NCBI RefSeq assembly: GCF_013363995.1
Contig: NZ_JABWGO010000001.1
Coordinates: 1,621,222 to 1,685,221, forward strand
Source of the DNA: Nonomuraea rhodomycinica
GTDB taxonomy: Bacteria > Actinomycetota > Actinomycetes > Streptosporangiales > Streptosporangiaceae
Reading direction: 5' to 3'
DNA: 64,000 nt
A program made the position numbers and the translations under genes. The notes under the pieces were generated by a model. The model did no database searches. It saw only the letters and a program-made list of their open reading frames with translations, and was not told where the DNA came from. The stretch's first letter is position 1. Each line of letters starts with the position of its first letter. Shown piece after piece: positions 42,494 through 50,475 of this stretch.

Positions 42494-43837
42494 TTACGCG
42501 CGGCCCAGCCTGCGCAGCAGCAGTCCTGATGGTACGGGCCGGGCGCCCATCCTGCGCACGGATTCGGCGACCTCGCGGTCGGAGGAGACCACGGCGATGG
42601 CCCGCCCGGGCGGCTCGGCGCGGACGAGCTGGCGGATGAGGTCGTCGGCGATCTCCCCCGGCGCGCTGAACAGCACGCGAACCCCCCGCGGCGCCACCAC
42701 CTGGACCGGCGCGTTCAGCTCGGCCCCGTCGAAGACCACGGTCACCTCGACGCGCGTCTGCGCGACGAGCCCGCCGAGCCCGGTCATGAGGCGGTTGCGC
42801 TGGTCGGCCAGCGTGAGCGTGCCGTAGCCGGCCTTGGTCACGTTGTAGCCGTCGATGATCAGGTGCACCTGGGGCAGGGCGAGGAGCTGGTCGAGCAGCT
42901 GCGGGTCGTCGTCGGCCAGCGCGCGGGCGGGCACGCCGCGCACGCTCGGACGTTCGCCGGTGACGGCCGCGACCGAGTCGGCCGGCCGGCTGATCATCGT
43001 GGGCAGGGCCAGCTCGCGGCGCAGCCCGGCGGAGGCGTCCTGGAGGGCGTCGAGCAGGACGCGGATGCGGGCGTCCTCGATGCTGCGGCCCTCGCGGGCG
43101 GCCCGGCGGGAGGCTTCGAGCTGTTTCTCGGCGTCGGCCAGCCGCTCGCGCAGCCGCCGCAGCTCCGTCTCGCCCGCGCTGCCCGCCGCCGAGGCCGCCG
43201 ACCGGGCCTCCTCGGCCGCCTGCGCCATCTCCTCGGCGTGCCGCTGCGCCGCCCTGGCCCGCTCGCGCGCCTCGTGCAGGCGGCGGCGCAGGTCGGAGTT
43301 CTCGGTACGGGCGGCCTTGAGCTGCTCGCGCAGCCGTTCGGCCTCCTCCTTGGCGGCGTTCTTCTGGGTGGCGAGCTGCTCGCGCAGCCGCGTCACGACC
43401 TCTTCGCGTTCGGACCCCTCGGCGGCCACGGCGGAGCGTTCGAGGTCGGCGCGGGCCGCCTCGACCATGTCGGCCCAGCCGGGCGGGCGGGTGAGGTAGG
43501 CCGCGGCGGCCACGAGCACGGGGTCGGCGGCGGGCGGGACGTGGCCCTCGGCCAGCGAGGCGACCAGCTCGGGCCAGCCCGCCGTGACCGACTCGGCGAC
43601 CAGCTCGCGGAACTCCTTGTCGTTCTCCAGCTGCGCGGCGATGGGGGCGCTGCCCAGGCGGGCGCGCTTGCGCGGGTCGAACTTGGCGATGCCCCGCAAC
43701 GGGGGCGGAACGGACGCAGCAGGGAGCGAGCCGAGGACCTGGGCCGCCAGGTCGACGACGTTCAGCCGCACCGGCTCGGGAAGCGGGCGAGACAGGCCTT
43801 CACCCGCTGAGCTCATCCCACTGTCCCTTCGTGACAT
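42494..43837 (-). CDS. NYN-domain (PIN-like) RNase with coiled coil
   Basis: 447 residues. Residues ~120-270 form a long Arg/Glu-rich coiled coil. The C-terminal ~170 residues form the NYN domain: VHLIIDGYNVTKAGYGTLTLADQRNRL (first Asp), VTVVFDGAELN, APGEIADDLIRQLV (Asp pair) and AIAVVSSDREVAESVRRMG. These acidic residues form a metal site for RNA cleavage in the YacP/Rae1-like group. The coiled coil may recruit ribosomes or RNA. The gene stands alone on the minus strand, divergent from the APH-fold gene. Confidence 0.85.
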   Translation of the reverse strand: MSRRDSGMSSAGEGLSRPLPEPVRLNVVDLAAQVLGSLPAASVPPPLRGIAKFDPRKRARLGSAPIAAQLENDKEFRELVAESVTAGWPELVASLAEGHVPPAADPVLVAAAAYLTRPPGWADMVEAARADLERSAVAAEGSEREEVVTRLREQLATQKNAAKEEAERLREQLKAARTENSDLRRRLHEARERARAAQRHAEEMAQAAEEARSAASAAGSAGETELRRLRERLADAEKQLEASRRAAREGRSIEDARIRVLLDALQDASAGLRRELALPTMISRPADSVAAVTGERPSVRGVPARALADDDPQLLDQLLALPQVHLIIDGYNVTKAGYGTLTLADQRNRLMTGLGGLVAQTRVEVTVVFDGAELNAPVQVVAPRGVRVLFSAPGEIADDLIRQLVRAEPPGRAIAVVSSDREVAESVRRMGARPVPSGLLLRRLGRA

Positions 43838-43897
43838 GCCCTTTCAGACAAGGGTACGGCTGACCCGTACCTGACCGTAACGCTCGCCCCACGTAGA

Positions 43898-43907
43898 CAA
43901 GCGCTTG
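43898..43907. promoter_or_regulatory. CAAGCGCTTG palindrome upstream of the APH-fold gene
   Basis: A perfect 10-bp palindrome, close to the KstR2-type lipid-catabolism motif AnCAAGnnCTTGnT (right half complete, left half one mismatch). It lies 8 bp before a TATACC -10 box (43915-43920). Confidence 0.45.
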
Positions 43908-43956
43908 CTAGGGGTATACCACTGGTGCGGGACCCCGACAGCCGGAGGAGACCGCA

Positions 43957-45069
43957 GTGGCCGAGGAGATGCGGACGTCGACCCGTGACCTGCGCGCCCT
44001 CCACGACCGGGTGGCCGCGTGGCTGTCCGGCCGCACCGGCGGCCCGGTGGAGGTCTCGGAGCTGTCGCGGCCCTCGGCGAACGGCATGTCCAGCGAGACG
44101 CTCTTCTTCACCGCCTCCTGGGCGGGACGGCCGCCGGTGCGCTGCGTGGCGCGGCTCGCCCCGGCGGCCGAGGCGGTGCCCGTCTTCCCCCGCTACGACC
44201 TGGAGGCCCAGTTCGAGGTCATGCGGCTGGCCAGGGAGCGGGCGGGAGTCCCGGCGCCGAGGGCGCTGTGGCTGGAGCCGGATCCGGGGGCGCTCGGCAC
44301 GCCGTTCTTCGTCATGGAGCGGGCGGACGGGGACGTGCCGCCGGACGTCATGCCGTACACGTTCGAGGGGTGGCTGCTCGACGCGCCGCCCGAGAGGCGG
44401 CGGGAGCTCCAGGACGCGAGCGTGGGGCTGCTGGCCGCGCTGCACGACGCGCCGTTCACGCGGGACGACCTGTCGGTCCTCTCCCGGCCCGAATCGGCCC
44501 CATCGCCCGGCCCTCACGGCAGAGCAGGCGGGAGGGACGGGCTGCGGGCGCACGTGGACGCGCAGCGCGCCTACTACGCCTGGGCGCACGGGGACCACCC
44601 GATCCCGCTGCTGGAGCGCGCCTTCGACTGGCTGGAGGCGCACTGGCCGGACGACCCCGGGCCCGACGTCCTGACCTGGGGCGACGCCCGCATCGGGAAC
44701 GTGATGTACCGGGACTTCCGGCCGGTCGCCGTGCTGGACTGGGAGATGGCGGCGGTGGGACCCCGGGAGCTGGACCTGGCCTGGATGATCTTCCTGCACC
44801 GGTTCTTCCAGGACCTCACGGAGGCCATGGGCCTTCCTGGGCTGCCGGACTTCATGCGCCGGGACGACGTCTGCCGGACGTACCGGGACCTCACGGGTCA
44901 TCCGCCCGCGAACATGGACTTCCACCTGACGTACGCGGCGCTCAGACACGGGGTGATCATGGCGAGGGTGTGGCGGCGGCGGATCCACTTCGGCGAACAG
45001 GCCATGCCGGACGACCCCGACGACCTCGTGCTGCACCGCACGACCCTGGAACGCATGATCGCGGACTGA
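43957..45069 (+). CDS. APH-fold phosphotransferase (FadE36-like)
   Basis: 370 residues of the aminoglycoside phosphotransferase/choline kinase fold. Nucleotide-binding parts are ANGMSSETLFFTASW and PFFVMERADGDVPP; the catalytic loop is LTWGDARIGNVMY (Asp, Asn) and the metal Asp is AVLDWEMAAVGPRELDLAW. Members next to acyl-CoA dehydrogenases in actinobacteria (FadE36 type) are thought to phosphorylate hydroxylated lipid or steroid intermediates rather than drugs. GTG 43957 follows GGAGGAG. A lipid-regulator-like palindrome sits in its promoter. Substrate unknown. Confidence 0.85.
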   Translation: MAEEMRTSTRDLRALHDRVAAWLSGRTGGPVEVSELSRPSANGMSSETLFFTASWAGRPPVRCVARLAPAAEAVPVFPRYDLEAQFEVMRLARERAGVPAPRALWLEPDPGALGTPFFVMERADGDVPPDVMPYTFEGWLLDAPPERRRELQDASVGLLAALHDAPFTRDDLSVLSRPESAPSPGPHGRAGGRDGLRAHVDAQRAYYAWAHGDHPIPLLERAFDWLEAHWPDDPGPDVLTWGDARIGNVMYRDFRPVAVLDWEMAAVGPRELDLAWMIFLHRFFQDLTEAMGLPGLPDFMRRDDVCRTYRDLTGHPPANMDFHLTYAALRHGVIMARVWRRRIHFGEQAMPDDPDDLVLHRTTLERMIAD

Positions 45070-45127
45070 GCCGGGTCACCGCCCGGGGCGCCTCCTCACC
45101 CTCACCGTCGCTACCCGATCCGGCGGT

Positions 45128-45784
45128 TCAGCCCGCGGAGCCGGCGTCGTGGACGATCAGGGCGATCTGCACCCGGTTGTTCAGCCCCAGCTTGGTGAGG
45201 ATGCGCGAGACGTGCGCCTTCACCGTGGCGACGCTCATGTAGAGGTCGGCGCCGATCTCGGCGTTGGACCGGCCCTGGCCGACCGCCACCGCCACCTCCC
45301 GCTCGCGCTCGCTCAGCCGGTCGAGCAGCGCGCGGGCACGACCGGCGCGGCTCTCGGCCCCGCCGCCCGACACGTGGCTGATGAGCTGCCGGGTGACGAC
45401 CGGCGACAGGATGGGCTCGCCGGCGGCCACCTTCCTGATGGCACCGACCAGCTCGGCGGGCGCGATGTCCTTCAACAGGAACCCGGCCGCGCCGGCCCGC
45501 AGCGCCCGGAGCACCTGCGCGTCGGCGTGGAACGTGGTCAGCACCACCACCTCGGGCGGCTCCTTGGCCGCGCGCAGCGCCTCGGTGGCGGTGAGCCCGT
45601 CGACGTCCGGCATGCGGATGTCCATGAGCACGACGTCGGGACGGTGTCCGGCGACCATCCGCGGCACCTGGGACCCGTCACCCGCCTCCCCCACGATCTC
45701 GATGTCGTCGGCGCCGCCGAGGATCATCGCCAGACCGGCCCGGACGAGCGGGTCGTCGTCCACGATGAGCACCTTGATCGTCAT
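45128..45784 (-). CDS. NarL/LuxR-type response regulator
   Basis: 218 residues from ATG 45784. Receiver domain with VDDD, phospho-acceptor Asp55 (LMDIRMPD), VLTTFHAD and the Lys of LLKDIAP. The C-terminal LuxR HTH is LSEREREVAVAVGQGRSNAEIGADLYMSVATVKAHVSRILTKLGLNNRVQ. It acts with the DesK-type kinase encoded 76 bp upstream on the same strand. Target genes are unknown; the divergent bPH2 genes beyond the kinase are candidates. Confidence 0.92.
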   Translation of the reverse strand: MTIKVLIVDDDPLVRAGLAMILGGADDIEIVGEAGDGSQVPRMVAGHRPDVVLMDIRMPDVDGLTATEALRAAKEPPEVVVLTTFHADAQVLRALRAGAAGFLLKDIAPAELVGAIRKVAAGEPILSPVVTRQLISHVSGGGAESRAGRARALLDRLSEREREVAVAVGQGRSNAEIGADLYMSVATVKAHVSRILTKLGLNNRVQIALIVHDAGSAG

Positions 45785-45860
45785 GCCGTCCACCGTAACC
45801 GTCGTCCGCCGCCAATCATCCGCCCTCCCCGTCCGGCCGTTCCCGACTCGCGCGGCCGGA

Positions 45861-47123
45861 TCACGGGGTCCACGGCAACCAGGCGCGCAGGCGGAAGTCA
45901 CCGCCCGCCGCCGGGCCAAACTCCAGCCGGCCGCCCGCGAGCTCGACCCGTTCGGTGAGCCCGATGAGCCCGGCCCCCGCGCCCGGGATGCGCGGGCTCT
46001 GCCTGGCCCACACCGCGTTGCGCGCCTCGACCGTCACCCCGTCGCCCGGACGTCCCGCGACGGTCACGGACACCGGCGCGCCGCCCGCGTGCTTGCGCGC
46101 GTTGGTGAGGGCCTCCTGGACGACCCGGTAGACGGTGCGGCCGAGACCGTCGGACACCACCGCCTCGCCCGCCGGCCCGGCGGCGCCGTCGCCGGGACCG
46201 CCGCCGGGCTCGCCCCGCACCCCCGCCCCCTCCAACCCGTCCATCGTGAAGGACACCTTCATGCCCGCCTGCCGGCACTCCTCGACGAGCGAGCGCAGGT
46301 CGGCCAGCGTGGGCTGGGGCGGGGCGGGGACCGGGCCGTTCTCGTCGCCGGAGGACGACGGATGGCGCAGCACCCCGATCACCTCGCGCAGATCCTGGAG
46401 CGCCTGGTGGGCGCTGTGCCGGATGGCGCCCGCCGCCCTGGAGATCTCCTCGGGCGGCGCGCCGGGCCGGAACTCCAGCGCCCCCGCGTGCAGGCTCAGC
46501 ATGGAGATGCGATGGGCCAGCACGTCGTGCATCTCCCGGGCGATCCGCTCGCGTTCGAGCCGCTTGGCCTCCTCGGCCGCGATGACCGCGCGCTGCCGTA
46601 ACGACCAGACGAGCTGCCGCCGGGCCCGGATGACCACGCCCCACGCGAACACGGTCAGCAGGATCGCCACGCTGAGCGTCAGCGTGCCGGCCCGTCCCAG
46701 GTCGGGGTCGGGGTGCAGCATCACGTACGGGCCCATCGTCAGCATGGCGAACGCGGCCACCGGTCCGGCCACCTTGAACGGCCGATGCACCGCCACCGTG
46801 AACATGCCCACCACCGCCGCCCCGCCCACCATCAGCAGGAACGTCGACACCACCGTGGTCACCATCGCGAACCACACCGGCCACCGGCGGCGAAGCCACA
46901 CGGCCACGCACGACAGCACCCCGGCGACCTGCTCGACCAGCATGAGCGGTCGCGGCAGGCCCTCCAGCTCGGGCGCGGTCAGGAGCGTGATGCCGCACGC
47001 GGCCAGGAACATCGTGATGTCGACGATCCAGTCGCGGGTGGAGCGCCGCACCGGCCGCACGGCGGAGCCGTCGCCCAGCAGGACGGCCGGCAGGGCCCAG
47101 CGGTACTCGTCGTGGTCGCTCAC
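45861..47123 (-). CDS. DesK-type sensor histidine kinase
   Basis: 420 residues. Four or five membrane helices in the first ~170 residues (MFLAACGITLLT, MVTTVVSTFLLMVGGAAVVGM, LTLSVAILLTVFAWGVVI), then HisKA_3 with the phospho-His in RIAREMHDVLAHRISMLSLHAG, and a HATPase domain (VVQEALTNARKHAG, GAGAGLIGLTERVELAGG). A Gly/Ala/Pro-rich insertion lies between the two. GTG 47123 is the preferred start. The short extracytoplasmic loops suggest sensing within the membrane (lipid state or an embedded drug). Stop codon 76 bp before the regulator. Confidence 0.9.
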   Translation of the reverse strand: MSDHDEYRWALPAVLLGDGSAVRPVRRSTRDWIVDITMFLAACGITLLTAPELEGLPRPLMLVEQVAGVLSCVAVWLRRRWPVWFAMVTTVVSTFLLMVGGAAVVGMFTVAVHRPFKVAGPVAAFAMLTMGPYVMLHPDPDLGRAGTLTLSVAILLTVFAWGVVIRARRQLVWSLRQRAVIAAEEAKRLERERIAREMHDVLAHRISMLSLHAGALEFRPGAPPEEISRAAGAIRHSAHQALQDLREVIGVLRHPSSSGDENGPVPAPPQPTLADLRSLVEECRQAGMKVSFTMDGLEGAGVRGEPGGGPGDGAAGPAGEAVVSDGLGRTVYRVVQEALTNARKHAGGAPVSVTVAGRPGDGVTVEARNAVWARQSPRIPGAGAGLIGLTERVELAGGRLEFGPAAGGDFRLRAWLPWTP

Positions 47124-47187
47124 AAATCCCGAGGTTAGGGGTTCGCCGGGCGGGCGGACAGCGACCAAAGTCGATACACCGAGCGAC

Positions 47188-47207
47188 CTCCGGCGGACGC
47201 GCCGGAG
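47188..47207. promoter_or_regulatory. palindrome between the DesK kinase and bPH2 genes
   Basis: CTCCGGCG-GACG-CGCCGGAG has perfect 8-bp arms, 14 bp before the ATG of the first bPH2 gene. Hairpin or operator. Confidence 0.45.
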
Positions 47208-47221
47208 TCACCGCCGCTGCC

Positions 47222-47941
47222 ATGGTCGGGACCATGGAACGTCACGACGAGCACCCGGGCTCCCGGTCCGGCCGAGGCCCGGTCCTCCGGCCCGGCGAGG
47301 GCCCGGTCCCCCGGCCCGGCGAGGGCCCGGCTTCCCGGCGCGGAGCAGCCCCGGCTTCCCGGCGCGGAGCAGCCCCGGCTTCCCGGCCTGCCCCCGCCCT
47401 CCGGCGCGCGACGCGCACCCCCGACGCGGGCGGCGGCGCGGGCGACGGTGGAGGCGGTGTGGCGTTGCGGCCGCCGCGGCATCAGGCCGATCCGCGCGCG
47501 GTCTCGTGGTGGACGGCGCAGGCGCTGATGCTGGCCGTCCCGGTGGCGGGCGCCGCCGTGGCGGCGTACTGGCTGTTCACCGGGCACCCGGCCTGGCTCG
47601 GGGTGCTGGTGGGAGGGTTCGCGGGCTGCTGCCTGGCGCTGGCGGTCGCCGGTCCGCGGGCGTCGTACCGGGTGGAGCGCTGGGAGGTCACGGACGACGC
47701 CGTGTACACGCGCAAGGGCTGGCTGACCCACACCTGGCGGGTGGCGCCGATGTCGCGCATCCAGACGGTCGACACCGCGCGGGGGCCGGTGCAGCGACTG
47801 TTCGGGCTGGCGGACGTGACGGTGACCACGGCCTCGGCCGCCGGGCCGATCACGATCGAAGGGCTGGACCACGAGCTGGCCGCCGAGCTGGCGGCCAGGC
47901 TGACCGCGATCACGCAGGCCACGCCCGGGGACGCGACATGA
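47222..47941 (+). CDS. bPH2-domain membrane protein, YdbS-like
   Basis: 239 residues. The N-terminal ~85 residues are disordered, with eight-residue repeats (RPGEGPVP, RRGAAPAS) encoded by 24-bp DNA repeats. Two membrane helices follow (AQALMLAVPVAGAAVAAYWLF, LGVLVGGFAGCCLALAVAG), then a bacterial PH-like domain (YRVERWEVTDDAVYTRKGWLTHTWRVAPMSRIQTVDTARGPVQRLFGLADVTVTTAS). YdbS/YdbT pairs in Bacillus affect membrane and sigma-W-related stress. The stop overlaps the next gene (ATGA). The start could also be ATG 47234. Confidence 0.85.
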   Translation: MVGTMERHDEHPGSRSGRGPVLRPGEGPVPRPGEGPASRRGAAPASRRGAAPASRPAPALRRATRTPDAGGGAGDGGGGVALRPPRHQADPRAVSWWTAQALMLAVPVAGAAVAAYWLFTGHPAWLGVLVGGFAGCCLALAVAGPRASYRVERWEVTDDAVYTRKGWLTHTWRVAPMSRIQTVDTARGPVQRLFGLADVTVTTASAAGPITIEGLDHELAAELAARLTAITQATPGDAT

Positions 47942-49803
47942 GCTGGCGCCGGCTGCCCCGGCGGAGCCTGGCGGTGTCCGCGGTGCTGTCCCTGGGCGCC
48001 GTGGTGCCGGTGGACGTGGTGGTGGTGCGCGTGCTGCACGGGCGCGACTGGACGTGGGGGGCGATCGCGGCCGTCGCGGCCGTGACCGCGGTGCTGGTCG
48101 TGGCGGGCGTCGTGGCGTACGACGTGACGCGGTTGCGCGCGACGCGCTGGCGGCTCACCCGCGAGCGCCTGGAGCTGCGCTCCGGCGTGGTGTCCCGGCA
48201 GCACCGGTCGGTGCCGCGCGACCGGGTGCGCAGCGTGGACCTGCGCGCCGATCCGGTACGGCGGGCCTTCGGGCTGACCGTCGTGAAGATCGGCACGGGC
48301 GGCCACGGGGACGAGGGCGCCGAGCTGACACTGGACCCGCTGCCGGTCTCCGAGGCCGAGGCCCTGCGCCGCGTCCTCCTGTCGGGCGCCCCGGCCGGCG
48401 CGTTCCTCGCGGAGGATCCCGTGCCCGCGGGCGCGCCGAGCCGAGAGGGCGAGCCGCTCCGGGGTGGGGAGACCTCCCGGGGAAGCGGTCCCTCCCGGGG
48501 TGGGGAGACCTCCCGGGGAAGCGGTCCGTCCAGGGAAGATGAGGCATCCGGGGAACGTGGGCGTTCCTGGGGAGACGGGCCGGCGGGGGCCGCGCGGGCG
48601 GTCGAGGTGGTGGTGCGGCTGCGGTGGCCGTGGGTCAGGTACGCGCCGCTGACCGTGTGGTCGTTCGCCGGTGCGGCGCTGGTGCTCGGCGTGCTCTACA
48701 AGCCGCTCGACGCGCTCGGGGTGGAGGTGTTCTCGGCCGGGACGGCGGCCCTCGTGTGGGGCTGGCTGACCGAGCGGCCCTGGGTGACGATCCCGGTGGT
48801 GCTCGCGGGCAACGTGGCGGCCGGCGTGACGGGGGCCGTCCTGATCTTCGTGGAGTCCTGGGGCGGCTACCGCCTGGAACGCGAGCCCGGCCGTCCCGGA
48901 GCACCCGGACGTCCGGCGGGGCCGTACGGGGGCGCGGTGGAACCAGCGGTTGAACCCTGTGGGCGGCTGGCGCCGCGGGACGGGCGGTGGCGGGTGCGGC
49001 GCGGGTTGCTGACCAGCCGCTCCCTCACTCTGGACGAGTCGCGGCTGCGCGGCGCGGAGATCCGCGAGCCGCTGCTGCTCAGGCTGGGCGGCGGCGCGCG
49101 CGTCAAGGCGGTGGCCACCGGGCTGGGCAAGGCGCGGGAGGGCGAGACCGAGGACGTGGCGGCGCTCACCCCGCCCCTTCCCCGGGCGGAGGCGGCGCGC
49201 ATCGCGGCGCTGGTCGCGGGCGGGCGCCTGCCCGAACCCGTTCCGCACCCGGCGGCAGCGCGGCGCAGGCGCGTGCGGCGGGCGCTGATCGTCGCGGGCG
49301 CCCCCGCCGTGGCGCTCGCGGCGACGGCCACATGGATCCGGAACGGCGGTGCGGAGGCGTGGGTCCGTGGCGGTGGGCTCGGCGCGTGGGCCCGCGACGG
49401 CGCCGTGCGGGCGTGGATCGGGGACGGCACGCTGGAGGCGTGGGCGTGGGGGGCGGCGGCAGCGGTGCCGCTCCTGGTGCTGCCGCTCGCGCTCCTGGTG
49501 GCCGTGGCCGGGTACCGGGGTCTGGGGCACGGGCTGGGCGGGCGTCACCTGCTGGCCCGGTCCGGTGCGGTGGTCCGGCGTACCGTCGCGCTCGACCGTG
49601 GCGGCATCGTCGGCTGGACGATCACCCAGTCGTACCTCCAGCGCCGCGCCGGGCTGCTGACGGTCTCGGCCACGACGGCCGCCGGCGACGGTCACTACGA
49701 CGTGGTGGACGTGGGCGGTGACACCGGCCTGGAGCTGGCGGCACGCGCCGTGCCCGGACTGCTCGACCCGTTCCTGGTCCGTGGCGGCCCTCGCACAGGA
49801 TGA
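47938..49803 (+). CDS. bPH2-domain membrane protein, YdbT-like
   Basis: 621 residues with several membrane helices and three bPH2 modules, the first reading WRLTRERLELRSGVVSRQHRSVPRDRVRSVDLRADPVRRAFGLTVVKIGTGG. The middle module is weaker and the last one ends GHYDVVDVGGDTGLELAARAVPGLLDPF. A cytosolic loop carries two 36-bp DNA repeats (48461-48496, 48497-48532; RGGETSRGSGPS twice). Partner of the YdbS-like protein and translationally coupled to it. Possible function: membrane-homeostasis or drug tolerance, inferred from Bacillus relatives. Confidence 0.85.
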   Translation: MSWRRLPRRSLAVSAVLSLGAVVPVDVVVVRVLHGRDWTWGAIAAVAAVTAVLVVAGVVAYDVTRLRATRWRLTRERLELRSGVVSRQHRSVPRDRVRSVDLRADPVRRAFGLTVVKIGTGGHGDEGAELTLDPLPVSEAEALRRVLLSGAPAGAFLAEDPVPAGAPSREGEPLRGGETSRGSGPSRGGETSRGSGPSREDEASGERGRSWGDGPAGAARAVEVVVRLRWPWVRYAPLTVWSFAGAALVLGVLYKPLDALGVEVFSAGTAALVWGWLTERPWVTIPVVLAGNVAAGVTGAVLIFVESWGGYRLEREPGRPGAPGRPAGPYGGAVEPAVEPCGRLAPRDGRWRVRRGLLTSRSLTLDESRLRGAEIREPLLLRLGGGARVKAVATGLGKAREGETEDVAALTPPLPRAEAARIAALVAGGRLPEPVPHPAAARRRRVRRALIVAGAPAVALAATATWIRNGGAEAWVRGGGLGAWARDGAVRAWIGDGTLEAWAWGAAAAVPLLVLPLALLVAVAGYRGLGHGLGGRHLLARSGAVVRRTVALDRGGIVGWTITQSYLQRRAGLLTVSATTAAGDGHYDVVDVGGDTGLELAARAVPGLLDPFLVRGGPRTG

Positions 49804-49821
49804 TCCGGGGCCGCATGGGGG

Positions 49822-50475
49822 TCAGCGGCCGAGGCCGGCGTCGCGGGCGCGGACGATGGCCTCGGTCCGGTCGGCGACGTGGAGCTTGGCGAAGATGTTG
49901 GAGACGTTGTTGCGCACGGTCTTCGGCGACAGGAACAGCGCGGAGGCGATCTGCGGGTTGGACCGGCCGGCGGCGATCAGCGAGAGGATCTCCCGTTCGC
50001 GCGGCGTGAGCTGCGGGAACAGGGCCTCCTCGGTCGCGGGCGCCGGGGCGGAGAAGTACTCGGCCACGCGGCGGGCGACCGTCGGCCCGAAGATGGCCTC
50101 GCCGTGGGCGACCGCCTGGATCGCGCGGACGATCTCCGCCTGGTTGGCGCCCTTGAGCAGGTAGCCGCGGGCTCCGGCGCGCATGGCGGCGAACAGCGTG
50201 GCGTCCTCCTCCGACATCGTCAGCATGAGCACGCCGATGTGCGGGCTGTCGGCGACCACCCGCCGCGTCGCCTCGATGCCGTCGAGGTCGGGCATGGTGA
50301 CGTCCATCACGACGATGTCCGGTTGGAGGGCGGCGGCGCGTTCCACCGCCTCGCGTCCGGTCGCGGCCGTGCCGACGACCTCCACGCCGGGGATCGAGCC
50401 CAGCAGCACCGCCAGCCCGTCCCGGTAGACCGGGTGGTCGTCGGCCAGCAGCACGCGGATCGGCTCATCGGACAC
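49822..50475 (-). CDS. NarL/LuxR-type response regulator
   Basis: 217 residues from GTG 50475, with GGAGG 6 nt upstream and an 11-bp overlap with the kinase gene. Receiver: LLADDHPVYRDGL, phospho-acceptor Asp58 (VVMDVTMPD), MLTMSEED and LLKGANQAE. LuxR HTH: LTPREREILSLIAAGRSNPQIASALFLSPKTVRNNVSNIFAKLHVADRTEAI. It works with the large kinase upstream and probably binds the tandem palindromes ahead of the kinase gene. Confidence 0.92.
   Translation of the reverse strand: MSDEPIRVLLADDHPVYRDGLAVLLGSIPGVEVVGTAATGREAVERAAALQPDIVVMDVTMPDLDGIEATRRVVADSPHIGVLMLTMSEEDATLFAAMRAGARGYLLKGANQAEIVRAIQAVAHGEAIFGPTVARRVAEYFSAPAPATEEALFPQLTPREREILSLIAAGRSNPQIASALFLSPKTVRNNVSNIFAKLHVADRTEAIVRARDAGLGR

Noticed and set aside
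41302..42500. Second c-di-AMP riboswitch ahead of the RipA-like gene
   Set aside because: The interval lacks the CAGCTAACC and GGGGTGAATC hallmarks and a normal 28-nt leader with GGGAGG is visible.
43957..45069. Aminoglycoside resistance gene
   Set aside because: The fold is APH but the sequence resembles FadE36-type housekeeping proteins and the promoter palindrome points to lipid metabolism.
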